Shown: one piece after another, positions 9,910-17,708 of the stretch
Position numbering within the stretch: position 1 is the stretch's first letter
Layout of the letters: each line of letters opens with the position of its first letter
NCBI RefSeq assembly: GCF_003171715.1
Contig: NZ_QGHL01000020.1
Coordinates: 62,001 to 126,000 of the forward strand
DNA length: 64,000 nucleotides
Direction of reading: 5' to 3'
DNA from: Novosphingobium meiothermophilum
GTDB taxonomy: Bacteria > Pseudomonadota > Alphaproteobacteria > Sphingomonadales > Sphingomonadaceae
Translations under genes and position numbers: made by a program
The notes under the pieces: generated by a model
Told to the model about the DNA's origin: nothing
The model's input: only the letters and a program-made list of their open reading frames with translations
Databases searched by the model: none

Positions 9910-10913
9910 GCGGCAGCCCTCCCCTTGCCCGGCCCTGCGTTGCGCGTTGCCCCGGCTTCCGGCCCTTTGCGCGCAGGTGCCCCGGTGCGCACCGCCCAGC
10001 GCAGAGTTGCCGAACGGGCGCGCGGGTTGCGGGCTTCTTCCTCGGCCGTGGGGCGGATCGCCGCAGAGGGCTTCTCGAACACGGCCTCAACCTTGCCCGG
10101 CATCTGCGGCAGATGGCGCGAACCGGCGGGCACTGCCCCGGCCGCCTCGCGCAGGAACTGCTTGACGATGCGGTCCTCAAGGCTGTGGAAGCTGACCACC
10201 GCGATGCGCCCCCCCGGACGCAGCACCTGTTCGGCGGCATCAAGGCCCTCGATCAGTTCGTCAAGCTCGCCGTTGACGTGGATGCGCACGGCCTGAAAGC
10301 TGCGCGTTGCCGGATCCTTCTGCGCCTTTGGCCCCTTTATGTCGGGGCGATAGCCCAGCGCCTTGCGCACGACAGCGGCGAACTGGCCCGTAGTTTCAAG
10401 CGGGCGCGCCGCCACCACCGCGCGTGCGATCCGGCGCGACTGACGTTCTTCGCCGAAACGATAGAGGACATCGGCAATCTCGGCCTCGTCGGCACCGTTG
10501 AGGAAATCGGCCGCGCTCGGCCCGTCCTGCGACATCCGCATGTCGAGCGGGCCATCGGAGGAAAAGGCAAATCCACGCCCCGGCTGATCGAGCTGCATGG
10601 AACTGACGCCGATATCGAACACGACGCCGTCGACATGCGCCACGCCCGCCTCGGCCAGACCTTCGGCAAGTTCGGAAAAGCGCCGGGGGTGAAGGATCAG
10701 GCGCGGCGGCGTTTCCTGCGTTTCAGGCCAGCACCTGCCTGCGGCGATCGCATCGGGATCACGATCGAAAGCATGGACCGTTGCCCCCGCATCAAGCAGG
10801 CGGCGGGTATATCCGCCCGCACCGAAAGTGGCATCGACCAGAACCTGTCCGGGCTGCGGCGCAAGCGCGCTGACCACTTCATCAAGCAGCACGGGAATGT
10901 GCGGGGCGCTCAT
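9906..10913 (-). CDS. rsmH: RsmH (MraW), 16S rRNA m4C1402 methyltransferase
   Basis: S-adenosylmethionine-dependent enzyme that N4-methylates C1402 of 16S rRNA in the ribosomal P-site. The N-terminus [10 protein letters not shown] and the SAM-binding motif [14 protein letters not shown] (27-40) are characteristic, as are the later segments [17 protein letters not shown] and [13 protein letters not shown]. Length 335 residues, close to the norm, with a basic Ala-rich tail after about 300. Coupled to mraZ upstream (ATGA) and to ftsL downstream (ATGA). Confidence 0.96.
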   Translation of the reverse strand: MSAPHIPVLLDEVVSALAPQPGQVLVDATFGAGGYTRRLLDAGATVHAFDRDPDAIAAGRCWPETQETPPRLILHPRRFSELAEGLAEAGVAHVDGVVFDIGVSSMQLDQPGRGFAFSSDGPLDMRMSQDGPSAADFLNGADEAEIADVLYRFGEERQSRRIARAVVAARPLETTGQFAAVVRKALGYRPDIKGPKAQKDPATRSFQAVRIHVNGELDELIEGLDAAEQVLRPGGRIAVVSFHSLEDRIVKQFLREAAGAVPAGSRHLPQMPGKVEAVFEKPSAAIRPTAEEEARNPRARSATLRWAVRTGAPARKGPEAGATRNAGPGKGRAAA

Positions 10914-11416
10914 TTGCGCTTGCCCTTGGCAGCTTCGGCCATCTTGGCGCGGCAGCCCGCCTTGGCGCTGTCCCAGCCCGGCCCCTGTTCGAACAGGATG
11001 CGCGGATTCCAGATGGTGATCTGCCGCCCCCCGCCATGAAAGTAGAGGCCGTCTTCCACCTGCCCCAGTTCGGACAGGTAATCGGGCAGGACGAAGCGCC
11101 CGCTGTCATCGAAGCTGGCGCGATAGAAGCCGTAAACCTGCGCTTCGGCCATGTCGCGGTCGAAATCCTGACCGAGGCGGAGCCGCTTCTCCTCCTCGCG
11201 GTCGATCTCGGCGGCAAAATCATCGAGGCGCGACAGGCCGAAGCCGGTCAGGCACGGCAGCCGGGGATGCTTGTCGAGGCACAGAATGCGCTGGTTGGCG
11301 GAAGCGGCATAGATATCGGAACGGAAGTCGGCAGGCAGGACGAAGCGGCCCTTTTCGCCCCGCGGCGAAAAGCCTTGCCCCACCAGATTGACCGGCCCTC
11401 CTGCCACGCTGGACAC
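10910..11416 (-). CDS. mraZ: MraZ, transcriptional regulator of the dcw operon
   Basis: AbrB-like DNA-binding protein that, in characterised bacteria, represses its own dcw operon by binding direct repeats upstream. Two MraZ domains are visible, the first around [13 protein letters not shown] and the second around [12 protein letters not shown]. The 168 residues are a little long at the N-terminus: the GTG at 11416 opens the frame, but in-frame GTGs at 11407 and 11383 would give the usual short lead before the first domain, so the exact start is open. It is the first gene of the dcw cluster; the repeat array at 11524-11568 upstream is its probable target. Confidence 0.93.
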   Translation of the reverse strand: MSSVAGGPVNLVGQGFSPRGEKGRFVLPADFRSDIYAASANQRILCLDKHPRLPCLTGFGLSRLDDFAAEIDREEEKRLRLGQDFDRDMAEAQVYGFYRASFDDSGRFVLPDYLSELGQVEDGLYFHGGGRQITIWNPRILFEQGPGWDSAKAGCRAKMAEAAKGKRK

Positions 11417-11523
11417 CCCACACGCCGACAGACTCCCTCGCCCGGCCAGACGCCATCGCGCATGGCCGACTCATCCCCCGCGGATGCGACTGGAGTCCGT
11501 CCCGATAACCAGCATTACTAACG

Positions 11524-11568
11524 CGGGACCGGGCGGGCGAAAAGGGGAAAATGCGGGAAAATGCGGAC
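11524..11568. promoter_or_regulatory. Candidate MraZ operator: five GGGA-type boxes at 10 bp period
   Basis: On the plus strand CGGGA (11524), CGGGC (11534), GGGGA (11544), CGGGA (11554) and a degenerate CGGAC (11564) recur at exactly 10 bp. Known MraZ sites are TGGGN boxes with 5 bp spacers, which is the same 10 bp period. The array lies about 110-150 bp upstream of mraZ, inside the only non-coding gap before the cluster. The boxes read GGGA on the strand opposite to mraZ. Function is inferred from period and position. Confidence 0.6.
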
Positions 11569-11756
11569 TAGCTATGATTCCGTATGATTTTTTCCACGAA
11601 GCAATAGATTGCTAACCATACCTTGCCTGAAATTGCGGCAGGCAGAATCCCAAACAATCCAAAGGAAATGAAAGGGCCTCTTTGCCCAACATGACCGTGC
11701 CTCGCATTCATCCCGTATTTTCCCGCAAACAGATCATCCAGACCGGGCGCGCTCAT
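11568..11756 (-). pseudogene. Possible degenerate 62-codon ORF in the AT-rich gap upstream of mraZ
   Basis: An ATG at 11756 overlaps the stop of the upstream GldG-like gene by 4 nt, the usual sign of a coupled downstream gene. The first dozen codons follow the local GC-rich third-position habit (MSAPGLDDLFAG), but the rest is AT-rich with rare codons (TTA, ATA, AGA, AGG) and no recognisable fold, and the frame stops at the edge of the MraZ-type repeat array. It may be the 5' stub of a lost gene, or chance. The AT-rich stretch 11570-11720 more likely also holds the dcw promoter; I could not fix -35/-10 boxes with confidence. Confidence 0.25.
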
Positions 11757-12448
11757 TGCAGAAAGGCCTCGTCAAGCAGTGCAGCAAAGGCCTTGCTCCG
11801 CCTGCCCTGCGCATCATCGGGTTCCAGCAGCGCGGCATCGGCAAGCAAGAGGGCATGCCCCTTGCCGATCCGGCAGCGTGCCAGCAGGCCTGACGGACTG
11901 ATTGCGCAACGTGCCTCGTGCCCCCGCCCGCCGGGTGTGAAATGGCCCGGCAGGTTGACTGGAAGCGACGCTCCCGCAATTTCCCGCTCCGCCAGATGCT
12001 CGCCCGCCTGCTGCGCTTCGTCAAAGTGCAGCGTCAGGCCCCAGCGGCCAAGAATGGGCGAAAGCATGACAATATCCTGCGGCCTGCGCCGATCCCCCAG
12101 GGGGAAAGCGCTTTCCTGAGTCAGCATCGGATCGGCGATAAGCAGCACCTTGCCGCCTTGCCGCACCCACTGATCGAGCGCGACATTTTCGTCCGGAGCC
12201 AGGGCGCGGGGCTGTGCCACGATCAGCCGGTCGATGCTGCCCAGGTCGAGCAGCGTATCTAGCGCGACAGGGCGGCCAAGGCGTTCGATCTCGCCACGTG
12301 CCCAGTGCGGAGGCGAATCATCATCGACGATGCGGGCAAGATCCGCCTGTTCGCTCCACAGGATGGGCAGGCTGGTGAACAGGCCGATCGGCGCCACGTT
12401 CGTTGCGGGACGCGATGCCGTTTGCCACAACCCGAACCCGGCCATCAC
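11753..12448 (-). CDS. GldG-like ABC-associated protein (start uncertain)
   Basis: Resembles the soluble GldG/DUF4350-type component found with some ABC exporters, with the segments RLIVAQPRALAPDENVALDQWVRQGGKVLLIADPML and LPILWSEQADL reminiscent of that fold. No ATP-binding site is present, and no cognate ATPase or permease gene is adjacent. The annotated start is a GTG at 12448 followed by ATG. The same frame is open for 18 further codons upstream and encodes a convincing membrane helix (LRYPLVLVLLAVMAGFGLW), but contains no ATG, GTG or TTG; a CTG at 12490 preceded by AGGGGCAGG is the only candidate. The function is unknown. Confidence 0.6.
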   Translation of the reverse strand: MMAGFGLWQTASRPATNVAPIGLFTSLPILWSEQADLARIVDDDSPPHWARGEIERLGRPVALDTLLDLGSIDRLIVAQPRALAPDENVALDQWVRQGGKVLLIADPMLTQESAFPLGDRRRPQDIVMLSPILGRWGLTLHFDEAQQAGEHLAEREIAGASLPVNLPGHFTPGGRGHEARCAISPSGLLARCRIGKGHALLLADAALLEPDDAQGRRSKAFAALLDEAFLQ

Positions 12449-12502
12449 GGCCAGAAGGACAAGGACCAGCGGATACCTTAAGGCTTGCAGAGCCTGCCCC
12501 TG

Positions 12503-12940
12503 TCAGGGCTGAGCCGCAGCGGCCGTGGCCGGAGGCGCGGGCGAAGTCACGCCCGGAGGCGGAGCAGTGTCCTTTGCCGTGACCGGAAGCTGCGGGGCCA
12601 CCCCCATATCCGCCAGCGGATCCTTGGCGGCGGTGGTGCTTGGTTCGATTATCGGCACTGCGGTGTTGACCGCCGCCGCGTCGACAAACTTGGCCCTGTC
12701 CATGATGACATTCGCAAGGCTGACCAGCAGCAGCATTCCCGCCAGTCCGAACAGGCCGACCTGCAACCGGTGCACTGCCTGCGCGCGCAACTCTCGTGTC
12801 GTGGGCGGGACATGGGCAAGAATGCTGCCGGTTGCCGCAGAATCAACCCCTCGCGGATCGGCAGACGCCCGTTCACTCGCGACCGGCCCCGCAGCGGACG
12901 AGGACACGCGCCTGGACCAGGATCTGCCGAAAACTGCCAT
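12503..12940 (-). CDS. Hypothetical single-span membrane protein, Ala/Pro-rich C-terminus
   Basis: 145 residues that I do not recognise. A polar N-terminal region of about 60 residues is followed by one hydrophobic helix (VGLFGLAGMLLLVSLANVIM, about 63-82) and an Ala/Pro/Thr-rich, probably disordered or periplasmic, tail. The ATG at 12940 lies 9 nt after the cysteine synthase stop, so the two are probably co-transcribed. The following GldG-like frame continues in the same reading frame directly after this gene's TGA, leaving open a readthrough or fusion relation. Confidence 0.6.
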   Translation of the reverse strand: MAVFGRSWSRRVSSSAAGPVASERASADPRGVDSAATGSILAHVPPTTRELRAQAVHRLQVGLFGLAGMLLLVSLANVIMDRAKFVDAAAVNTAVPIIEPSTTAAKDPLADMGVAPQLPVTAKDTAPPPGVTSPAPPATAAAAQP

Positions 12941-12949
12941 TGCTCAACT

Positions 12950-13972
12950 TTAGCGCATCGTGCCTGCCGGGGGAACATTTTCCAGCCACGGAAAGACTGG
13001 CAATCCCTTGGCCTTCAGCCATTCGGGATTGTAGAGCGAGGAGAGATAGCGAAAGCCCGTGTCACACAGGATCGTGGCCACGCGGCTGCCCGGCCCAAGC
13101 TGCCGTGCCAGCGCCACCGCACCCGCGACGTTGATCCCGCTTGAAAGGCCAAGGCAAAGCCCTTCCTCGGCCAGCAGCCGCTCCACCCAGTAAAGCCCTT
13201 CCTCGTCGGAAATGCGGAACTGCGTGTCGATGGGGGCGCCATCGAGGTTGGCGGTGATGCGTCCCTGCCCGATCCCTTCGGCAACCGACGAGCCTTCGGC
13301 TTTCAGTTCGCCATTGGCATAGTAGTTGTAGAGCGCCGCGCCATGGGGATCGGTAAGCGCTATGGTAATCGTCTCGTTGAACGCCTTGAGGCCAAGGCCC
13401 ACGCCCGCGATGGTGCCGCCCGTGCCCGCCGCGCAGGTGAAGCCGTCGATGCGATGCTCCATCTGCTCCCAGATTTCGGGCGCGGTGCTTTCAATATGGG
13501 CGCGGCGGTTGGCGATGTTGTCGAACTGGTTGGCCCAGATCGCGCCTTCGGTTTCCTCTGCAATGCGGCGCGAAGTGTGGACGAAGTGCCCCGGATTGGA
13601 AAAAGGTGCTGCCGGCACGAGCACCAGTTCGGCACGAAGCGCGCGCAGGGTGTCCATCTTCTCGCGCGACTGGGTTTCGGGCATGACAATCACGGTCTTG
13701 TAACCGCGCGCGTTTGCCACCAGCGCGAGGCCGATGCCGGTATTGCCCGCCGTGCCTTCGACGATCGTGCCGCCCGGCTGGAGCAGCCCGCGCTCCTCGG
13801 CATCGCGCACGATCCACAGCGCCGCCCGGTCCTTCACCGAAGCGCCGGGATTGGCGAACTCGCACTTGCCATAGATCTCGGCTCCCGCCGCCTCGCTCGG
13901 CCCTTTGAGCCTGACGAGCGGCGTGTTGCCGATGAGGGAAATGGTATCGGGTGTAATCGCTGGAGCCATCAT
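12950..13972 (-). CDS. cysK: Cysteine synthase (O-acetylserine sulfhydrylase), PLP-dependent
   Basis: Makes L-cysteine from O-acetylserine and sulfide. The PLP lysine is Lys47 in NPGASVKDR and the phosphate-binding loop is GTAGNTG at 73-79, with a second glycine loop AAGTGGTIAG. The chosen start at 13972 (ATGATG) places the conserved SLIGNTPLVRL at residues 12-22 as in family members; the frame is open 12 codons further to an ATG at 14008. The 340 residues exceed minimal CysK (about 310) and include a C-terminal extension ending in WLENVPPAGTMR. A cystathionine beta-synthase-like or phosphoserine-using variant cannot be excluded, as substrate choice is not readable here. Confidence 0.85.
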   Translation of the reverse strand: MMAPAITPDTISLIGNTPLVRLKGPSEAAGAEIYGKCEFANPGASVKDRAALWIVRDAEERGLLQPGGTIVEGTAGNTGIGLALVANARGYKTVIVMPETQSREKMDTLRALRAELVLVPAAPFSNPGHFVHTSRRIAEETEGAIWANQFDNIANRRAHIESTAPEIWEQMEHRIDGFTCAAGTGGTIAGVGLGLKAFNETITIALTDPHGAALYNYYANGELKAEGSSVAEGIGQGRITANLDGAPIDTQFRISDEEGLYWVERLLAEEGLCLGLSSGINVAGAVALARQLGPGSRVATILCDTGFRYLSSLYNPEWLKAKGLPVFPWLENVPPAGTMR

Positions 13973-14089
13973 GTGGCCGGAGTTAAGGGCACTTTGCGCG
14001 CTTGCCAACGAAATTGCGCTTGGGCGCTGGCCAGACCCGCTTTACCCCACCTCCGCTTTGCCCTCGTCTTGCGCCACCCGCACGCAGTG

Positions 14090-14752
14090 TCATTCACGGC
14101 CCGCGCGGATTGCGGCACCTCCGGCAAAGGGCGCAATCGCCAGAGCCACAAGGCTGCATGCCGCCAGCAACGCAAGTCCGCCCTCGCCGCCCGGCTGCAA
14201 TGACCCTGCACCGAAAATCAGAAGGGGCACCGCCATCGGAATTGCCAGAAGGCCGCCCAGTGCCGCACCTGCGCGCATTCCGGCGGTCAGCGCTGCAATC
14301 GTCACGCCGATTGCCGCCAGCCCCGGTGTCCCCAGCAGAAGGCCGATTTCCACGGTGAGCAACTGCGGCCCATCAAGCGAGAGCAATCCGGCCGAAAGCG
14401 GCGCGGCCAGCATCAGGGGCACTGCGAAGCTGATCCAGTGTGCCAGGATGCGCACCATCAGCAGAACTTCTTCCGACAGGCCGCGCAAGGCCCACTGGTC
14501 AAAAAAGCCGGCCTCCACATCCGGTTCGACCAGACGGTCGAGTGGAAGGATCGCCGCCAGGAGCGCGGCCACCCAGATGACCCCCGCCCCGGTGCGCGCC
14601 AGCAGCCGCGCGTCCGGCCCCACCGCGAAGGGAAAGAGCATTGCCACCGCCAGAAAAAACAGGAGCGGCAACACCGCCCCGCCGCGCCCCTGCGCGCCGC
14701 GCGTCAACAAGGCCAGATCGCGCAGAAAGATGGGCCAGAGCCTACCCGTCAT
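14090..14752 (-). CDS. ccmB: CcmB, heme exporter membrane subunit
   Basis: Membrane component of the CcmAB(CD) ABC complex that releases heme-loaded CcmE during cytochrome c maturation. 220 residues with six hydrophobic segments and the conserved early segment FLRDLALLTRGAQG. It starts 13 nt after the ccmA stop. The family name is supported by length, topology and the ccmA partner; no ccmC or ccmD follows, since cysK comes next. Confidence 0.88.
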   Translation of the reverse strand: MTGRLWPIFLRDLALLTRGAQGRGGAVLPLLFFLAVAMLFPFAVGPDARLLARTGAGVIWVAALLAAILPLDRLVEPDVEAGFFDQWALRGLSEEVLLMVRILAHWISFAVPLMLAAPLSAGLLSLDGPQLLTVEIGLLLGTPGLAAIGVTIAALTAGMRAGAALGGLLAIPMAVPLLIFGAGSLQPGGEGGLALLAACSLVALAIAPFAGGAAIRAGRE

Positions 14753-14765
14753 GCCTTCAGCCCCG

Positions 14766-15356
14766 TCATGCCTGAAAATCCAGCAGGCGGATGGTCTTCA
14801 GCGCGGGAAGCGCAAGCGGCTGATGCGAGGCGACGATGACCGCGCCGCCGCCAGTGCAGTGGGCGGCAATGGCGGCCTGCACCCGGTCGGCCCAGTGCGT
14901 GTCCAGCCCGTTGAGCGGCTCGTCCAGCAGCCAGACCGGGGCATCGCTTGCCGCGACCCGCGCCAGCGCCGCCCGCTTGCGCTGTCCGGTGGAAAGATAG
15001 CGCACGGGCACATCGAGCAGATCGGCCAGCCCGAAATCGAACGCAGGGATAGCGCTTTGTGCATCCTGAGCGCGGTCAACCCGCGCCCAGAAGGCCAGCG
15101 CCTTTTCCAGCGGCTGATGCCCGTCAAGCGCAAGGCGCTCATCCGCGAGCGCAAGCCTGCCGCGCCGCTCGACATGCCCGGTAAAAGGCCGCAGCAGCCC
15201 GGCAAGGATGCGGATCAGGCTCGATTTGCCGATCCCGTTCGGCCCGGCAAGATGGATCGCCTCGCCCGCCCCCAGTGTGAGCGACAAACCCCTGAACAGA
15301 ATCCGGTCCCCGCGCCGGCAGGCAATATCCGTGGCGACAAGACCGCATTCTTGCAT
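14766..15356 (-). CDS. ccmA: CcmA, heme exporter ATP-binding subunit
   Basis: ATPase of the cytochrome c maturation ABC complex. Walker A is GPNGIGKSS (about residues 33-41), the ABC signature is LSTGQRKRAALAR and Walker B is PVWLLDEPLNGLD. I place the start at the ATG at 15356 (196 residues); the frame extends 48 codons upstream, but that part lacks ABC similarity and would overlap the divergent pterin dehydratase promoter. Co-transcribed with ccmB. Confidence 0.9.
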   Translation of the reverse strand: MQECGLVATDIACRRGDRILFRGLSLTLGAGEAIHLAGPNGIGKSSLIRILAGLLRPFTGHVERRGRLALADERLALDGHQPLEKALAFWARVDRAQDAQSAIPAFDFGLADLLDVPVRYLSTGQRKRAALARVAASDAPVWLLDEPLNGLDTHWADRVQAAIAAHCTGGGAVIVASHQPLALPALKTIRLLDFQA

Positions 15357-15412
15357 AAGACCACGCGATAGGGGAAACGGGCGCACCTGCCAAGGATGCC
15401 AGAGGAACGAGT

Positions 15413-15703
15413 ATGACCATAGCCCGCCTGACCGATGCCGAACGCGATGCGCTGCTGGCCGAACTGCCCGAATGGCACTTGCGCGAAGATGGCCTGGCAA
15501 TCGTCCGCACGTTCCGTTTTGCCGACTTTTCCGAAGCCTGGGCTTTCATGAACCGCGTCGCCCTCTATGCCGAAAAGGCCGATCACCACCCCGAATGGTT
15601 CAACGTTTACAACCGCGTCGAAGTGACGCTGACAACGCACGATGCCAATGGCCTTTCATTGCGGGATGCCGCCATGGCGCGGGCGATGGAGAGCTTTGTC
15701 TGA
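15413..15703 (+). CDS. phhB: Pterin-4a-carbinolamine dehydratase
   Basis: Dehydrates 4a-hydroxytetrahydrobiopterin, recycling the cofactor of aromatic amino acid hydroxylases. The 96-residue protein carries the family signature EKADHHPEW with the HH pair and the following [14 protein letters not shown]. An AGAGGA ribosome-binding site precedes the ATG. Divergent from ccmA and ending 3 nt before the convergent SDR gene. No phenylalanine hydroxylase gene is in the window. Confidence 0.93.
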   Translation: MTIARLTDAERDALLAELPEWHLREDGLAIVRTFRFADFSEAWAFMNRVALYAEKADHHPEWFNVYNRVEVTLTTHDANGLSLRDAAMARAMESFV

Positions 15704-15706
15704 ACC

Positions 15707-16510
15707 CTACCTGCCCATCGGTTTTGCCGATGATCGCATCTGTTTGCGCAATGACCCCGGCATCCAGCGCGATGCAAAGGCAAGTCTGCGGGCAGTCTTG
15801 CCCACCACCGTGTGCAACCGGTCTGCGTGCACGGCTGCCCATGCGGCTTCGGCCACTTCGCTGACCGGCGTGAGTTCAAGGCCCGCCCCCAGAACACGAG
15901 TGCGGATGTCCTCGTTGCTGGCGCGGTTGGGCGCGTGATCGAGCAGCGGCGTTTCAATGAAGCTGGGCATGAGATCACGCACCGCGATGCCATCCTCGGC
16001 CCATTCACCATCAAGCGATTCGGTAATGGCGCGCACCCCGAACTTGGTGGCGGAATAGACCGAAGCACCGGGCGATCCGTAAATGCCGGCTGCGCTGGCG
16101 GTATTGAGCAGGCATGATCCCGGCGCGCTCTTCTTGAGCCACGGATAGGCAGCCTGCGCACCGAAGATCACGCCCTTGAGGTTGATATCGAGCGTGCGTT
16201 CGATCTCCTCGGTCGTCAGATCGACAATCGCCCCGCCGATGGGCACGCCCGCATTGTTGAACACCACATCGATCCGCCCGCCCGCAGCTCTGGCACAATC
16301 GGCCAGCGCCTGATCCCAGGCGGCCCGGTCCCGCACATCAAGCCGGTGACACGAGCTTTGCCCCGCCGGAAGGAGGGCGGCGGTCTCGGCCATGCCTGCC
16401 TCGTTGACGTCGGCCAGCCCCACGAACCAGCCGCCTTGCGCAAAGCGCTGCGCCACCGCGCGCCCGATTCCCGATGCCCCCCCGGTGATGAAAATTGTCC
16501 TGCCTGTCAC
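15707..16510 (-). CDS. Short-chain dehydrogenase/reductase (SDR), substrate unknown
   Basis: Classical SDR with the nucleotide-binding motif TGGASGIG, the NNAG motif and the catalytic Ser and Tyr-x3-Lys (YSATK). The start used is the GTG at 16510 because AGAGGGG lies 5 nt before it; the frame is open six codons further to another GTG at 16528. 267 residues. The acidic residue after the second strand (LADVN) favours NAD(H) over NADP(H). Nothing around it indicates the substrate. Confidence 0.88.
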   Translation of the reverse strand: MTGRTIFITGGASGIGRAVAQRFAQGGWFVGLADVNEAGMAETAALLPAGQSSCHRLDVRDRAAWDQALADCARAAGGRIDVVFNNAGVPIGGAIVDLTTEEIERTLDINLKGVIFGAQAAYPWLKKSAPGSCLLNTASAAGIYGSPGASVYSATKFGVRAITESLDGEWAEDGIAVRDLMPSFIETPLLDHAPNRASNEDIRTRVLGAGLELTPVSEVAEAAWAAVHADRLHTVVGKTARRLAFASRWMPGSLRKQMRSSAKPMGR

Positions 16511-16546
16511 TGCAACCCCTCTGCTCACACTATTGTCAGCAGAAGA

Positions 16547-17164
16547 TTACAGCGCCGGATTGTTATAGCAATGCCAGGTGAAGATTGCCGCCGCGCCGCG
16601 ATGCGGCCGCCAGCACTCTGCAAGCGCGCGGGTTTCCTTCTCGTCGGGGCGACTGGCCAGGCCAAGGAGACGCCCCAGCCCCACCTGCACCGCCAGATCG
16701 CCCGCAGGCCAGATGTCGGGCCGCCCTTCGGCAAACAGCAGGTAGATTTCGGCCGACCAGCGCCCGATGCCCTTGATCTTCACCAGTTCGGCAATCGCGG
16801 CCTCGTCGTCTTCGGGCAGCGCATCCAGATCAAGTTGGCCCGATACGACCAGTTCGCACAGGGAGCGCGCATACCCTTGCTTCTGGCGCGACAGCCCGCA
16901 GGCGCGCAGGGCATCGAAATCGGCTGCCAGCAGATCATGGGGCGGCAGGTCTTCACCCAGCAGCGCCTCAAGCCTGCCCCATACCGAGGCGGCTGCCGAA
17001 ACGCTGACCTGCTGGCCCACGATCGTGCGCAGCATGGTGCGATACCCGGTGGGCCGGATGCGCGGCTCCGGATAGCCCACGCGGCGGATCGCATCCCCCA
17101 TGGCCGGGGTAATGGCCGCGATATGGTCAAGCCCCTGCCGGATCGCTTCGCCTGAAAGCCCCAC
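16547..17164 (-). CDS. DNA-3-methyladenine glycosylase II (AlkA family)
   Basis: Base-excision repair glycosylase of the helix-hairpin-helix GPD family, which removes alkylated purines. The hairpin IKGIGRWSAEIYLLF is followed by WPAGD, whose Asp is the catalytic residue of the GPD loop. I choose the GTG at 17164 because GGAG lies 7 nt before it; this gives 205 residues, the size of short AlkA-like bacterial enzymes. The frame remains open to 17287, which would overlap the divergent ferredoxin's leader. No N-terminal Ada or AlkA fold domain is present. Confidence 0.88.
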   Translation of the reverse strand: MGLSGEAIRQGLDHIAAITPAMGDAIRRVGYPEPRIRPTGYRTMLRTIVGQQVSVSAAASVWGRLEALLGEDLPPHDLLAADFDALRACGLSRQKQGYARSLCELVVSGQLDLDALPEDDEAAIAELVKIKGIGRWSAEIYLLFAEGRPDIWPAGDLAVQVGLGRLLGLASRPDEKETRALAECWRPHRGAAAIFTWHCYNNPAL

Positions 17165-17301
17165 CTTAAATCTCCGAACGCCAGTTTCGGCCGGATCGGC
17201 AGTTGCCAAAGGCCGAACAGCGCGATAGCAGCCCGTGCCAAAGGCGAACAGGGGGCGCGGGTGCTGCGTTAAAGCCCGGCGCCGCAATTGGAGAACAGAC
17301 G

Positions 17302-17619
17302 ATGCCGAAGATCGTGGTTGTCAATCGTGCAGGTGAGGAAAAGACGGTCGAGGCCGATGCCGGCCTTTCGCTGATGGAAGCGATCCGCGACAACGGCTTT
17401 GATGAGCTTCTCGCACTGTGCGGCGGCTGCTGCTCGTGCGCCACGTGCCATGTCTATGTCGATCCGGCCTTCGCTGACAAGGTTGCGCCGATGAGCGAAG
17501 ACGAGAACGACCTGCTCGACAGCTCGGACCACCGCAATGAAACCTCGCGTCTTTCGTGCCAGGTGCAGCTTTCCGCAGCGCTTGACGGCCTGCGCGTGAC
17601 CATCGCCCCGGAAGACTGA
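17302..17619 (+). CDS. Adrenodoxin-type [2Fe-2S] ferredoxin
   Basis: Small electron carrier of 105 residues. Cluster ligands follow the C-x5-C-x2-C pattern in [11 protein letters not shown] with the fourth Cys in LSCQVQ; an additional cysteine lies next to them (GGCCS). The ATG at 17302 is preceded by GGAGAAC; the frame is open further left but the start gives the family's normal length. Either a cytochrome P450 or an iron-sulfur assembly role is possible; neither a P450 nor isc genes are nearby. Confidence 0.93.
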   Translation: MPKIVVVNRAGEEKTVEADAGLSLMEAIRDNGFDELLALCGGCCSCATCHVYVDPAFADKVAPMSEDENDLLDSSDHRNETSRLSCQVQLSAALDGLRVTIAPED

Positions 17620-17642
17620 TCTTCCCGCGCCGGGGTGCGATG

Positions 17643-17679
17643 AAAAAGGCCCGCCTCCCTATGGAGCGCGGGCCTTTTT
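17643..17679. terminator. Rho-independent terminator between ferredoxin and argC
   Basis: AAAAAGGCCCGC pairs with GCGGGCCTTTTT, and the inner CTCC pairs with GGAG across a CTAT loop with one bulged C. A-tract before and T-tract after make it usable from both strands, suiting the convergent ferredoxin and argC genes. Confidence 0.9.
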
Positions 17680-17708
17680 CATGGCGGCGATGACTGGATG
17701 AAGCGCGG

